Of a stretch of 64,000 nucleotides of DNA, positions 34,564 to 45,521 are shown in pieces; the first letter of the stretch is position 1; every line of letters begins with the position of its first letter. This stretch comes from an uncultured Bradyrhizobium sp. GTDB lineage: Bacteria; Pseudomonadota; Alphaproteobacteria; Rhizobiales; Xanthobacteraceae. Made by a program: the position numbers and the translations under genes. The notes below the pieces were generated by a model. That model was not told the origin of the DNA. It did no database searches and saw only the letters and a program-made list of their open reading frames with translations. The stretch lies in assembly GCF_947648125.1 (NCBI RefSeq), contig NZ_CANSMR010000003.1, positions 1 to 64,000 on the forward strand, written 5' to 3'.

Positions 34564-34796
34564 CGCTTCACTCCCGCTGGTTCCGTCGCCGCTTGGCGGG
34601 CGATCGTCCTTGTCGGGCCGACGATAGAGGAAATCCCGCGGCTGAGTAAAGCCGCGGAACGGACCGTCCGCCGCGCGGAATGCGCGCAGGCTGGCGCACC
34701 CCGGCAAATCGCGATGGCTGCCCCGCTGTTCGATGTTTGTCGGCAGCGGTCAGACCGGTTAGCCTTGCCGGCAATCAACCGATCAGGGAGCGACGA

Positions 34797-36431
34797 GTGG
34801 CCGCATTGCGCCAGGACAACAGCCCGCAGACGGCTGCGCTGGACTACGACGTCATCATCATCGGCGCCGGCCTGTCCGGCATGTATCAGCTCTACCGGCT
34901 GCGCGAGCTCGGCCTCTCGGCGCGCGTGTTCGAGGCCGGCACCGGCGTCGGCGGCACCTGGTACTGGAATCGCTATCCCGGCGCGCGCTTCGATTCCGAA
35001 AGCTACTCCTACGGCTACTCGTTCTCGAAGCAGCTGCTCGAGGAATGGGAATGGTCGGAGCATTTCGCCGGCCAGCCCGAGACGCTGCGCTACTGCAACT
35101 ACGTCGCCGACAAGTTCGATCTGCGCCGCGACATCCAGTTCGAGAGCCGCGTCACGTCGGCGATTTACCAGGACGACACGCGGAGCTGGCAGATCACGCT
35201 GGAGAACGGCACCCGACACAGCTGCCGCTTCCTGATCACCGCGATCGGCCCGCTGTCGACGCCGACCCTGCCGCGCATCGAGGGGCGTGACGATTTCAAG
35301 GGGCAATCGTTCCACACCGCGCGCTGGCCGAAGGAGAAGGTGGATTTCACCGGCAAGCGCGTTGCCGTAATCGGCACCGGCGCGACCGGCATCCAGGCCA
35401 TCCAGACCATCGCTGGCGAGGTCGGACACCTCACCGTGTTCCAGCGCACCGCCAATTGGGCGGCGCCGCTGCACAACGGCAAGATCGACGCCGAGACGCA
35501 AGCCAGGATCAAGGCCGGCTATCCCGAGATTTTTGCGCGCTGCAAGGAGACCTTTGCCTGCTTCGTGCATACGCCCGACCCGCGCGGTGCGTTCGAGGTG
35601 AGCGATGCCGAGCGCGAGGCGTTCTACGAGAAACTTTACGGCGAGCGCGGCTTCGGCATCTGGCAGGGCAATTTTAGGGATATCCTGATCGACCGCGAGG
35701 CGAATGCGACGATCAGCGATTTCGTTGCGCGCAAGATCCGCGAGCGCGTCAAGGATCCCAGGGTTGCCGAGATGCTGATCCCGACAAATCACGGCTTCGG
35801 CACACGGCGACTGCCGCTCGAGACCTTCTATTACGAGGTCTACAACCGCGACAATGTCGAGCTTGTGGATCTGAAGGCGACGCCGATCGAGCGGATCACG
35901 CCCGAGGGTATCAGCACCAGCGACAAGGACTACGCCTTCGACATCATCATCTACGCCACCGGCTTCGACGCCATCACCGGCAGCTTCGACAAGATCGATC
36001 TCCGTGGTACCGGAGGCGCAAGGCTGAAGCAGAAGTGGACCCACGGCCCGGAAACCTATCTCGGGCTGATGGTCGACGGCTTCCCCAACATGATGATGCT
36101 GATGGGCCCACACACCGCGCTCGGCAACATCCCGCGCAGCATCGAATACAGCGTCGACTGGGTCACCGGCCTGCTCCGCTTCGCGAAAGCGAACGGCCTG
36201 ACCTTCCTCGACGCCACGCCCGAAGGCACCGCCGACTGGACCGATCATGTCAAGGCGCTCGGTGTCGGCCTGCTCTCCAACGAGGTCGATTCCTGGATGA
36301 CCGGCATCAACCGCAACGTCGAGGGCAAGCAGAGGCGCATCATCGCCCGCTACAGCGGCAGCGCGCCGGCCTATCGTGCGCGGTGCGATGAGGTCGCGGC
36401 GCAGGGGTATGCGGAGTTGAGGTTGGGGTAG
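34797..36431 (+). CDS. Type I Baeyer-Villiger flavin monooxygenase
   Basis: A 544-residue FAD/NADPH enzyme that inserts oxygen next to a ketone, giving an ester or lactone. It has two Rossmann motifs (GAGLSG at 23-28, GTGATG at 193-198), GGTWYWNRYPGARFD near 52, and the Baeyer-Villiger fingerprint FKGQSFHTARWP at 167-178. The GTG start at 34797 follows AGGGAG by six bases and gives the family's usual length. Divergence from a P450 suggests stepwise oxidation of a hydrocarbon or cyclic ketone (inference). Confidence 0.92.
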   Translation: MAALRQDNSPQTAALDYDVIIIGAGLSGMYQLYRLRELGLSARVFEAGTGVGGTWYWNRYPGARFDSESYSYGYSFSKQLLEEWEWSEHFAGQPETLRYCNYVADKFDLRRDIQFESRVTSAIYQDDTRSWQITLENGTRHSCRFLITAIGPLSTPTLPRIEGRDDFKGQSFHTARWPKEKVDFTGKRVAVIGTGATGIQAIQTIAGEVGHLTVFQRTANWAAPLHNGKIDAETQARIKAGYPEIFARCKETFACFVHTPDPRGAFEVSDAEREAFYEKLYGERGFGIWQGNFRDILIDREANATISDFVARKIRERVKDPRVAEMLIPTNHGFGTRRLPLETFYYEVYNRDNVELVDLKATPIERITPEGISTSDKDYAFDIIIYATGFDAITGSFDKIDLRGTGGARLKQKWTHGPETYLGLMVDGFPNMMMLMGPHTALGNIPRSIEYSVDWVTGLLRFAKANGLTFLDATPEGTADWTDHVKALGVGLLSNEVDSWMTGINRNVEGKQRRIIARYSGSAPAYRARCDEVAAQGYAELRLG

Positions 36432-36474
36432 TTCGCAATTCAACGCGTCGAACAGCTCGGTGTCATCACCCGCG

Positions 36475-36562
36475 CATGCGGGTGATCCAGTATTCCAGAG
36501 ACATCCGTGCTTGAATCGAGAGGCCGCGGCGTACTGGATCGCCCGGTCGAGCCGGGCGATGA
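36475..36562. repeat. Intergenic inverted repeat, copy 2 of the element at 34-110
   Basis: GGTGATCCAGTATTCCAGAG... at 36481 and GTACTGGATCGCCCGGTCGA at 36531 form the arms, around GAGAGGCCGCGG. The centre and arms match the element at the left end of the window. The gap 36432-36659 contains no gene. Confidence 0.75.
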
Positions 36563-36620
36563 CAGCGTTGACACATCAACACATCATCTCTCGCACCGCA
36601 CCCGGGGCCACTCCTCTCCC

Positions 36621-36643
36621 CACCCTCTCCCACAAGGGGAGAG
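36621..36643. repeat. Half mosaic palindrome, CTCTCCC family, copy 5
   Basis: Only one outer hairpin (ACCCTCTCCCACAAGGGGAGAG type) is present, without the partner half. It lies just downstream of the acyl-CoA carboxylase stop and may act as its terminator. Confidence 0.65.
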
Positions 36644-36659
36644 GCGTGCTCACTTCACA

Positions 36660-39600
36660 TCACCACGCATCGATGCACGGCCGCTTGCGATGCGTCCGCG
36701 GCTCTACCTTCGGCACCGAGCGGAGGCCAGCCATGATCCAGTGCCTGGTGTCTGCGGGATCGATCACCTCGTCGATCTCGAGCACCGAGGCAATCGAGAC
36801 CGCTTTGCCGTTGGCGTAGAGCTCGGCGACCTTGGTCTGGAAATATTTCTCGCGCTCGACCGGGTCCGCGATCGCCTCCATCTCCTTGCGGAAGCCAAGG
36901 CGGACATAGCCTTCCAGGCCCATGCCGCCGAACTCGCCGGTCGGCCACGCCACCGTGAAGAACGAAGCGTGGAAGCCACCGCCGATCATCGATTGGGCGC
37001 CGAGGCCGTAGCCCTTGCGCAGCACGACACCGAACAGCGGCACCGTGATGCTGGCGCCGGTGACGAACATCCGCGCGACATGACGTACGATCGCGGTCTT
37101 CTCGGCCTCGGGTCCGACCATGAAGCCCGGCGTATCGCACAGCGAGACGATCGGGATGTCGAAGGCATCGCACAACTGCATGAAGCGCGCAGCCTTGTCG
37201 CCGGCCGCCGCGTCGATCGCACCACCGAGATGCTTTGGATTGTTGGCGATCAGGCCGAACGGCTTGCCCTCGATGCGGATGAAGGCCGTGATCATGCCGA
37301 CGCCGAAATCCCTGCGGATCTCCAGCACCGAGCCCTCGTCGGCCATCAGGTCGATCACGTTGCGGATGTCATACACCCGCAGGCGATTTTCCGGGATCGC
37401 GCGGCGCAGCAGCCGCTGGTCCGGCGCCTTCCAGTCCGCCACTGCGCCCTGGAAGTAGGACAGATATTTCTGCGCCACCGTCGTCGCCTCTTCCTCGTCC
37501 TCGACCAGGATGTCGATCACGCCGTTCGGCGACTGGAACGAGACCGGGCCGACCTCGGCCGGATGATAGACGCCGAGCCCGCCGCCCTCGATCATCGCCG
37601 GGCCGCCCATGCCGATCGAGGCATTCTTGGTGGCGATGATGACGTCGCAGACGCCGAGCATCGCAGCGTTGCCGGCGAAGCAATAGCCCGAGACCACGCC
37701 GATGACAGGCACGAGGCCCGAGAGCTTGGCGAACTGCACGAAGGACGGGCCGTCGAGACCGGTCATGCCGAGCCGGTCGGTATCGCCGGGACGGCCGCCG
37801 CCGCCCTCGGCATAGAACACCAGCGGCATTCGCCACTGCTCAGCGAGGCCGAGCATGCGGTCGATCTTCTTGTGGTTCATATGGCCCTGGGTGCCGGCGA
37901 GCACGGTGTAGTCGTAGGAGATCACCATGCAGCGCGCGTCATCGGCGCCGAAATCCCTGGCGTTGACGGTGGCAACGCCCGCGATCAGGCCGTCGGCCGG
38001 CGTATTCTTGATGAGGTCCTCTACCTTGCGGCGGCGGCGCTGTGCCGCGATCGCAAGCGAGCCGTATTCGACGAACGAGCCTTCATCGACCAACTGGGCG
38101 ACGTTCTCGCGCGCGGTGCGCTGGTTGGTCTTGCGGCGACGCTCCACCGAGGCCGGGCGGTTCTCGTCCAGCGTGATCGCCTTGCGCGCGATCAGCTCGG
38201 CCAGATCAGGGCGAATGTGATCGAGATCGATCGTGGCCTCTTCCGCCGCGGAATGGCTATCGACCTCAGCGGGCTCGAGGAACAGGATCGGCTCGCCATG
38301 CATCAGGGTGACGCCGGGGCCACCGGCGATCTTCGTCACCCGGCCGCCATGCGGCGCGGTGACGAGATGCTCCATCTTCATCGATTCCAGCACCGCAATC
38401 TGCTGGCCGGGACGGACCAGATCGCCCTCCGCGACCTCGATCGCCACGATGGTGCCCTGCAACGGCGCCGGCACCGGGAGCGATCCCTCCGGAGCCGCCT
38501 CGGCAGCGACGGACTTGGTCGTGGCCGCCTCGCTCACCTCGAGCAGCGGCGCGGCATGCTCCTGCGCGGCACCGACCAGCGCCGCGACATGGGTATCGAT
38601 GAAGTTGGTGCTGATCTTGTTCCGCCCAAAACTCTGGTGCGCCAGGATTGCGCCGAGGAACGGGATGTTGGTGGCGACGCCGCCGATGCGGAATTCACGC
38701 AAGGTGCGCGCCGCCTTGTGCACCACGTCGGTCCATTTCGGGCTCGGCGAATGCACGATGACCTTTGCCAGCAGCGAGTCGAACGCGGCGCTGGTCCGGT
38801 AGCCGGAATAGCCGAAGGTATCGACGCGGACGCCGGGGCCGGACGGCAGGTCGAACACGGCCAGTGTACCGCCGGTCGGTTTTGTCACGCCCTTCTCGTC
38901 CATTACCTCCATGTTGACGCGCAGCTGCATGGCATAGCCGCGCGGCAGCGGCACCGCAGACTGTGCCAGCCCGAGCGAAGCCAGCGGCGCGCCGGCGGCG
39001 ACCGCGAGCTGTGACCGCACGAGGTCGATGCCGAGCACCGCCTCGGTGACGGTATGCTCGACCTGCAGCCGCGGATTGGCCTCGATGAAGGCGAAGGCGC
39101 CCTCGCCCTCCCCTGCCCCATCATCAACCAGGAATTCGAAGGTGCCGAGATTGTCGTAGCGCGCGGCCGACGCAAGCTGCTTTGCCGCCTCGATGATGCG
39201 CGCGCGCAGGCCATCGCTCAGCGACGGGCTCGGCGCCACCTCGATCAGTTTCTGGTTGCGGCGCTGGATGGTGCATTCGCGCTCCCAGAGATGGCTGATC
39301 GCGCCATGGCGGTCGCCGATGATCTGCACCTCGATATGGCGCGCCTTGCGGATCAACCGCTCGACATAGACCGCGTCATTGCCGAACGCCGCCTTGGCCT
39401 CCGACTGGCAGCGCGCATAGGCTTCATCGAGCTTGGCCAAGTCCTCGACCACCCGCATCCCGCGCCCGCCGCCGCCGGCGATCGCCTTGACCATCACGGC
39501 AGCGTTCGCGCCAAGCGAGGCGAAGAAGGCCTTTGCCTCATCGAGCGTCGTCGCTCCCGAGGTCCCGGCAATGATCGGCACGCCGCATTTTTTCGCCAGT

Positions 39601-39962
39601 GCCTTCGCCTTGGCCTTGTCGCCGAACAGATCGAGCGCTTCCGGGGACGGGCCGACGAAAATGATCTTCTCCTCGGCGCAGCGCCGCGCCAGCTGGGTGT
39701 TCTCGCTGAGGAAGCCGTAGCCCGGATGCAGCGCATCGCAGCCGGTGGCCTTCGCCGCCGCGATGACCGCCTCGATGTCCAGATACGCCCGCGCGCCATG
39801 GCCGGTGATCTCGTGGCTCGCATCGGCGGATCGGACGTGCAGCGATGCGGCATCGTCGGCGGGATAGATCGCGACAGTCGCGATGCCGCTCTCGGCCGCG
39901 GCGCGGGCAATGCGGATCGCGATCTCACCGCGGTTGGCAATCAGCAGTTTCTTGAACGACAT
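36660..39962 (-). CDS. Single-chain biotin-dependent acyl-CoA carboxylase (LCC type)
   Basis: An 1100-residue enzyme with all functions in one chain. Residues 1-450 are biotin carboxylase (KKLLIANRGEIAIRIARAA at the start, AGGGGRGMRVV near 165). A biotin carrier domain carries K529 in ESMKMEH. About 590-1100 is the carboxyltransferase (MVISYDYTVLAGTQGHMNHKK near 690, DTPGFMVG near 945). The order and length match the single-chain long-chain acyl-CoA carboxylases described from Mycobacterium and Rhodopseudomonas, which accept acetyl- to long acyl-CoA. It is the last gene of the CoA-transferase/peptide-transporter cluster, after a 76-base gap with a repeat. Confidence 0.92.
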   Translation of the reverse strand: MSFKKLLIANRGEIAIRIARAAAESGIATVAIYPADDAASLHVRSADASHEITGHGARAYLDIEAVIAAAKATGCDALHPGYGFLSENTQLARRCAEEKIIFVGPSPEALDLFGDKAKAKALAKKCGVPIIAGTSGATTLDEAKAFFASLGANAAVMVKAIAGGGGRGMRVVEDLAKLDEAYARCQSEAKAAFGNDAVYVERLIRKARHIEVQIIGDRHGAISHLWERECTIQRRNQKLIEVAPSPSLSDGLRARIIEAAKQLASAARYDNLGTFEFLVDDGAGEGEGAFAFIEANPRLQVEHTVTEAVLGIDLVRSQLAVAAGAPLASLGLAQSAVPLPRGYAMQLRVNMEVMDEKGVTKPTGGTLAVFDLPSGPGVRVDTFGYSGYRTSAAFDSLLAKVIVHSPSPKWTDVVHKAARTLREFRIGGVATNIPFLGAILAHQSFGRNKISTNFIDTHVAALVGAAQEHAAPLLEVSEAATTKSVAAEAAPEGSLPVPAPLQGTIVAIEVAEGDLVRPGQQIAVLESMKMEHLVTAPHGGRVTKIAGGPGVTLMHGEPILFLEPAEVDSHSAAEEATIDLDHIRPDLAELIARKAITLDENRPASVERRRKTNQRTARENVAQLVDEGSFVEYGSLAIAAQRRRRKVEDLIKNTPADGLIAGVATVNARDFGADDARCMVISYDYTVLAGTQGHMNHKKIDRMLGLAEQWRMPLVFYAEGGGGRPGDTDRLGMTGLDGPSFVQFAKLSGLVPVIGVVSGYCFAGNAAMLGVCDVIIATKNASIGMGGPAMIEGGGLGVYHPAEVGPVSFQSPNGVIDILVEDEEEATTVAQKYLSYFQGAVADWKAPDQRLLRRAIPENRLRVYDIRNVIDLMADEGSVLEIRRDFGVGMITAFIRIEGKPFGLIANNPKHLGGAIDAAAGDKAARFMQLCDAFDIPIVSLCDTPGFMVGPEAEKTAIVRHVARMFVTGASITVPLFGVVLRKGYGLGAQSMIGGGFHASFFTVAWPTGEFGGMGLEGYVRLGFRKEMEAIADPVEREKYFQTKVAELYANGKAVSIASVLEIDEVIDPADTRHWIMAGLRSVPKVEPRTHRKRPCIDAW

Positions 39963-39990
39963 AACGGTTTCACCTGAGGCTCTTTTGTTT

Positions 39991-40039
39991 GAGCATGATC
40001 TGATCGGAAAACCGGTGCCCACTTTTCCGGATCATGCTC
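39991..40039. repeat. Rhizobial-type hairpin repeat touching the dppC stop
   Basis: GAGCATGAT (39991-39999) pairs with ATCATGCTC (40031-40039), and CGGAAAACCGGTGCCCACTTTTCCG lies inside. This is the common rhizobial GAGCATGATC repeat. Its end overlaps the TAG stop of the permease gene at 40039-40041. Confidence 0.8.
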
Positions 40040-40923
40040 TAGCGATCCTTCATGGTCGGATCGAGCACGACACGCAAGGACTCCCCGAGCGCATTGAACG
40101 CCAGGGAGACGACGAGAATAGCAAGGCCCGGCGCATACATCTGCTCCGGGGCGATTTCCATATATTGATAGGCGCGCGCCAGCATGGCGCCCCAGCTCGG
40201 GTCCGGCGGCTGGATGCCGAGGCCGAGGAACGACAGGCTGGCCTCCGCCAGCAGCGCCGCGGCGAGCAGCAACGTCACCTGCACGATCACCGGCTGCAGC
40301 GTATTCGGCAGCACGTGGCGCCACAGCACATGCCAGGTCGGCGCGCCAAAGCCCCTGGAGGCGTCGACATAGAGCTCCTGCCGCACGATCAGCGTGCGGG
40401 CGCGGACGATGCGCGCCAGCGCCGGGAACATCGTGATGCCGATCGCGATCATGCCGTCGGTTAGCCCGATGCCGAGCGCGCCGGTGACTGCGATTGCCAG
40501 CACGATGGCGGGGAACGACAGGAACGTGTCGATGATGCGGCTGATGATGTCGTCGATCCAGCCGCCGAAATAGCCGGCGATCAGACCCACCGGTAGCCCG
40601 ATCAGAACCGCGACGCCGACCGCAAGCAGGCTGGCGTAGACGGTGGCCGGTGCGCCGTAGATCAGGCGGGAGAAGATGTCGCGGCCGAGGTCGTCGGTAC
40701 CGAGCAGATGCAAGGGCCCCGGCGGCGCCAGCATGTTGTTGACGTCCTGCGCGGTCGGCGCGTAGGGCGCGATCCAGGGCGCGCCGATTGCGACGACAAC
40801 CAGCACCGACAGCACCAGGATCGACAGTGCGGCGCGCAGATCGCCGGCGAGCCAGCGCACGAGCCGGCGGAGCCGGGTCGGCCTGGCGTGTACCTTGAGC
40901 GGAGCAAGTGCCGTGTCGGTCAT
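40039..40923 (-). CDS. Peptide-type ABC transporter permease (DppC-like)
   Basis: A 294-residue inner-membrane protein with about six helices and the OppC N-terminal domain (VLVVVAIGAPWIAPYAPTAQDVN, HLLGTDDLGRDIFSRLIYG near 70-88). The coupling loop reads MFPALARIVRARTL. It overlaps the dppB-like stop by four bases (ATGA). A rhizobial repeat covers its stop codon. Confidence 0.92.
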   Translation of the reverse strand: MTDTALAPLKVHARPTRLRRLVRWLAGDLRAALSILVLSVLVVVAIGAPWIAPYAPTAQDVNNMLAPPGPLHLLGTDDLGRDIFSRLIYGAPATVYASLLAVGVAVLIGLPVGLIAGYFGGWIDDIISRIIDTFLSFPAIVLAIAVTGALGIGLTDGMIAIGITMFPALARIVRARTLIVRQELYVDASRGFGAPTWHVLWRHVLPNTLQPVIVQVTLLLAAALLAEASLSFLGLGIQPPDPSWGAMLARAYQYMEIAPEQMYAPGLAILVVSLAFNALGESLRVVLDPTMKDR

Positions 40924-41876
40924 TGCTCGATCCTCGGATCGACCGCGGCACACAGCAGATCGGTGATCAAATTCACCGCGATAACGACGACCACCATGGT
41001 TAAGACGACGCCCTGCACGATCGGGAAATCGCGCTGGATCGCGCCGCGCACGATCAGGCTGCCGAGGCCGGGAATCGCGAACACCGCCTCGATCACGACG
41101 GTTGCCGCCAGCATGCGGTTGACCAAAAGGCTGATGATCGTGAGCAGATTGACGCCGACATTCTTCAGGCCGTGCTGCCAGAGGATGCGGGACATCGACA
41201 GCCCCTTGGCGTGCAGCGTGCGGACATATTGCGAGGACAGCACCTCCAGCAGCGCGCCGCGCAGCTGGCGCGCAACCTCGGCCATGCCATAGGCCGCGAT
41301 CGCGATCCCCGGCAACAGCGCGTGCCTGACCGCATCGATCGGCGAGGCGTTGAAGGATTTTGCGCCGGTCGCCGGCAGCCAGTTCAGCTTCAGCGAGAAT
41401 TCCGCCACCAGGATCATCGCAAGCCAGAAGCCGGGCACCGCGACGCCGAGCGAAGCAATCATGCTGATCAGCTTGTCGACCCAGCCATTCGGCTTGATCG
41501 CCGCCATCACGCCCATCGGAATCCCCGTGACCAGCGCCAGAGCCAGCGCGATCACGACAATCAGCAGCGTGTTCGGAAAGGCGCGGCCGATCGAGACCGC
41601 GACCTTCTCGCCGGTCAACAGCGATTGCGAGAGATCGCCCTGCGCGACATGGCCGAGCCAGGCGCCATATTGCAGCAGGAACGGCCGGTCGAGGCCGTAG
41701 ATCTTCCTGATCTCGGTGATCCGCGCATCCGTCGCGTTGTCGCCCGCCAAGGTCACGGCAATGTCGCCGGGCACCAGCTTGAGCAGCGCGAACACCATGA
41801 AGGTCGCGAGCAGGATCACGGGCAGCGCCTGCAACAGGCGGCTGCCGATGACCTTGACTGGTGACCGTCGCGCCAT
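40920..41876 (-). CDS. Peptide-type ABC transporter permease (DppB-like)
   Basis: A 318-residue permease with the DppB/OppB opening LLQALPVILLATFMVFALLKLVPGD and the coupling loop AEVARQLRGALLEVLSSQYVRTLHAKG near 200-226. It starts five bases after the binding-protein stop, so the operon is tight. Partners are the DppC-like permease and two ATPases upstream in the operon. Confidence 0.93.
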   Translation of the reverse strand: MARRSPVKVIGSRLLQALPVILLATFMVFALLKLVPGDIAVTLAGDNATDARITEIRKIYGLDRPFLLQYGAWLGHVAQGDLSQSLLTGEKVAVSIGRAFPNTLLIVVIALALALVTGIPMGVMAAIKPNGWVDKLISMIASLGVAVPGFWLAMILVAEFSLKLNWLPATGAKSFNASPIDAVRHALLPGIAIAAYGMAEVARQLRGALLEVLSSQYVRTLHAKGLSMSRILWQHGLKNVGVNLLTIISLLVNRMLAATVVIEAVFAIPGLGSLIVRGAIQRDFPIVQGVVLTMVVVVIAVNLITDLLCAAVDPRIEQ

Positions 41877-41881
41877 CGTTC

Positions 41882-43429
41882 TCAGCTCTCCAGCCAGACG
41901 TCGTCGTATTTCGGCTTGCCGAGCAGGTTCGGCCGATAGCCCTGCACCTTCTTATTCATGGCGACCAGCTCGAACTGGAACGCCAGCGGCACCACGAAGG
42001 CGTTCTCCATCACCAGCCGCTGCACGGTGGCGAACGCCTTGCGCCTGACCTCGATATCTTCAGATGCGCGCGACTCCTTGATCGCGGCCTCGAGCTCGGC
42101 CGGGACCGGCGCCCGTCCGGCGTTGTAGTAGGCTTCCTTGGTGAACATCAGCGAGTAAGTCAGACTAGGATCGGGCCGCCCGGTCCAGGCCGAGAGCAGG
42201 CCGGCGCCCTTCTTCTCCGCGCCGAAGAAGGCCGCGGAAGCTTCCGCGATCGGGGCATTGACGAAACGCACGCCGATGCCGGCCTTGCGCAATTGCTCGA
42301 TCAGGATCTCCTGACGCTGCACCGAATCCTGGTCCGGATAGCCGCCGAGCTCGATCTGGGTGCCCTCCTTGAAGCCGGCCTCGGCGAGCAGCTTGCGCGC
42401 CTTGTCGGGATCATAGGGATAGAGTTTTGCCACCTCCGCGTCGTACGCCCAATGCGACTTCGGCAGGTTCATGTAGGCGGGCTCCGCAAGACCGGCGAGC
42501 GCGGCCTTGACGAAGGACTCGCGATCGATCGCGAAGTTGAGCGCCTGACGGACCTTGAGATTGTCGAACGGCGGCTTGGCCCAGTTGAGGAAGATCTGGA
42601 GCACGTAGAGCGTCGGGCCGTGCACCACCTTGACGCTCGGGGCGCGCTCGATGATCACCTTCTGCCGCGGCGGCAGCTGGTAGATCAGATCGTTCTGGCC
42701 CGCGGTGACCGAGCGGGCGCCGGTGGTGAGCTCAGGAATGATCGAGAACTCGATGCCGTCGGGAAGAGGCCGGTCCGGCTTCCAGTATTTCTCGTTGCGC
42801 TTGACCACGATCTTCTCGCCGTCGGCCCAGCTGACGAAAGCATAGGCGCCGGCGCCGACCGGCTTGCGGGTTACGACGCCGCCCTCAGCCGCCTTTACCG
42901 CGGTGGGCGACACCATCATGCCGGCGCGATCGGAGAGAATGCCGGGCAGCGCGGTATCCGGCGTCTTCAGCTTCAGGGTCACCTGCTGCGGCCCGGTGAC
43001 CTCGACCGAGGCGACCGACAGCAGATCGGCCTTGATGTTCGACTTCGCATCGCCCCGGTTGCGATCGAGGTTGAACTTGACAGCTTCCGCATCGAGCGGC
43101 GTGCCGTCGTGGAAGGTGACACCAGCGCGGATGTTGAGCACCAGCGTATTGGGATCGGTGAACTTCCAGCTCTCGGCAAGGCCCGGCTTCGGCTTCAGCG
43201 TGTCGAACTCCCATTCCACCAGCGTGTCGTACATCGTGAACAGGAAGGCGTGGTCGGAGCCGGCGCCGCCGGTCGCCGGGTCGAGGCTCGACGGGTTGGC
43301 CGGCGCCGAGATCCGCAAGGTACCGCCCTTCTTCGGCGCGCCTTGCGCGAATGCACTGCCGCCAAGCGTGGTGCTCGCCAGCGCACCCGAGATCAGCGCC
43401 ATGGCTTCGCGTCGTGTCGTCATCGTCAT
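41882..43429 (-). CDS. Peptide-type ABC transporter substrate-binding protein
   Basis: A 515-residue periplasmic protein of the SBP_bac_5 class. ATG 43429 follows GGAGA by seven bases and gives a twin-arginine-like leader (TTRREAMALISGALAST, cleavage after SAFAQ). The mature protein opens with the family sequence GGTLRISAPANPSSLDPATG. Such proteins bind peptides, nickel, glutathione or other amphipathic compounds, so the solute is open. The ATG overlaps the upstream ATPase stop (ATGA). Confidence 0.92.
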   Translation of the reverse strand: MTMTTRREAMALISGALASTTLGGSAFAQGAPKKGGTLRISAPANPSSLDPATGGAGSDHAFLFTMYDTLVEWEFDTLKPKPGLAESWKFTDPNTLVLNIRAGVTFHDGTPLDAEAVKFNLDRNRGDAKSNIKADLLSVASVEVTGPQQVTLKLKTPDTALPGILSDRAGMMVSPTAVKAAEGGVVTRKPVGAGAYAFVSWADGEKIVVKRNEKYWKPDRPLPDGIEFSIIPELTTGARSVTAGQNDLIYQLPPRQKVIIERAPSVKVVHGPTLYVLQIFLNWAKPPFDNLKVRQALNFAIDRESFVKAALAGLAEPAYMNLPKSHWAYDAEVAKLYPYDPDKARKLLAEAGFKEGTQIELGGYPDQDSVQRQEILIEQLRKAGIGVRFVNAPIAEASAAFFGAEKKGAGLLSAWTGRPDPSLTYSLMFTKEAYYNAGRAPVPAELEAAIKESRASEDIEVRRKAFATVQRLVMENAFVVPLAFQFELVAMNKKVQGYRPNLLGKPKYDDVWLES

Positions 43430-44444
43430 GGCGTTGTCTCCGGTATGTTGTTCGAAAAATTCGGACGGTCGGCGAAATGGCAGGCCACCCAGTGATCGGG
43501 CTTCAGCTCGCGCCACTCCGGCACACGGTCGGTGCACAGCGGCTGCGCATGCGGACAGCGGGTGCGGAAGCGGCAGCCCGAGGGCGGATCGATCGGGCTC
43601 GGCACTTCGCCCTGCAGCACAACACGGCTCTCCTGCCGCATCGCCGACGGCAGCGGCCGCGGCTCGGCAGAGAGCAGTGCGATCGTGTAGGGATGCAGCG
43701 GCCGCTCGGCGACTTCTTCGGTCGGCCCGAGCTCGACGAACTGGCCGAGATACATCACCGCGACGCGCTCGCTGATATGGGAGACCACGGCGAGATCGTG
43801 GGTAATGAAGACGTAGGTCAGCCCGAGATCGCGCTGCAGATCGGCAAACAGGTTGAGCACGTCGCCGCGGATCGACATGTCGAGCGCGGCCACCACCTCG
43901 TCGCAGACGATCAGTTTCGGCTTGAGCGTCAGCGCGCGGGCGATCACCACGCGCTGCTTCTGGCCGCCGGAGAGTTGATGCGGATAGCGCTCGCCGAACT
44001 CCTGCGGCAGGCCGACCCGCTCCAGTGCCTCCCTCGCCTGCCGCTCGCGCTCGGTGCGGCTGCCGACACGGGCAAGCTCCAGCGGCTCCAGCACCGAGGC
44101 CAGGATCGTCATCCGAGGATTCAGCGCCGCGTTCGGATCCTGGAAGATGATCTGGTAGTCGCGGCGATGGCTCTGGAATTCCCTGCGCGACAGTGCCGTC
44201 GGGTCGATGCCGTCATGCAGGATGGCCCCGGCGCTGGGCTTCAGCAGGAACACGAGCGCTCGGCCGATCGTGGTCTTGCCCGAACCGGACTCGCCGATGA
44301 TGCCAAACGTCTCGCCGCGGCGGACGTCGAAATTGACGCCGTCGACCGCCTTCACGGTGGCGCGGCGGTCCGAGGTCTGGAAGCGGACCTGGAGGTCGCG
44401 CACCGAGACGATGGGCTGGCCGCGCTGTTCGGCGGATGCTGCGG

Positions 44445-44448
<4 letters not shown>
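43426..44448 (-). CDS. Peptide-type ABC transporter ATPase (OppF-like)
   Basis: A 340-residue ATPase with Walker A GESGSGKT near residue 53, signature LSGGQKQR near 160, Walker B KLIVCDEVVAALD, and the C-terminal oligopeptide-ATPase cysteine region CRFRTRCPHAQPLC. Walker B reads CDEVVAALD instead of CDEPVSALD, with the catalytic glutamate kept. It overlaps its neighbours by four bases on both sides. Confidence 0.92.

Positions 44449-45520
<1,072 letters not shown>

Positions 45521-45521
<1 letters not shown>

Noticed and set aside
34410-36443. A 677-codon minus-strand frame opposite the Baeyer-Villiger monooxygenase, running into the P450 5' region
   Set aside because: No domain, and it conflicts with the well-supported monooxygenase and P450 start.
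36507-39014. An 835-codon plus-strand frame opposite the acyl-CoA carboxylase
   Set aside because: Low-complexity Arg/His/Asp-rich translation without motifs; the minus strand encodes a complete carboxylase.
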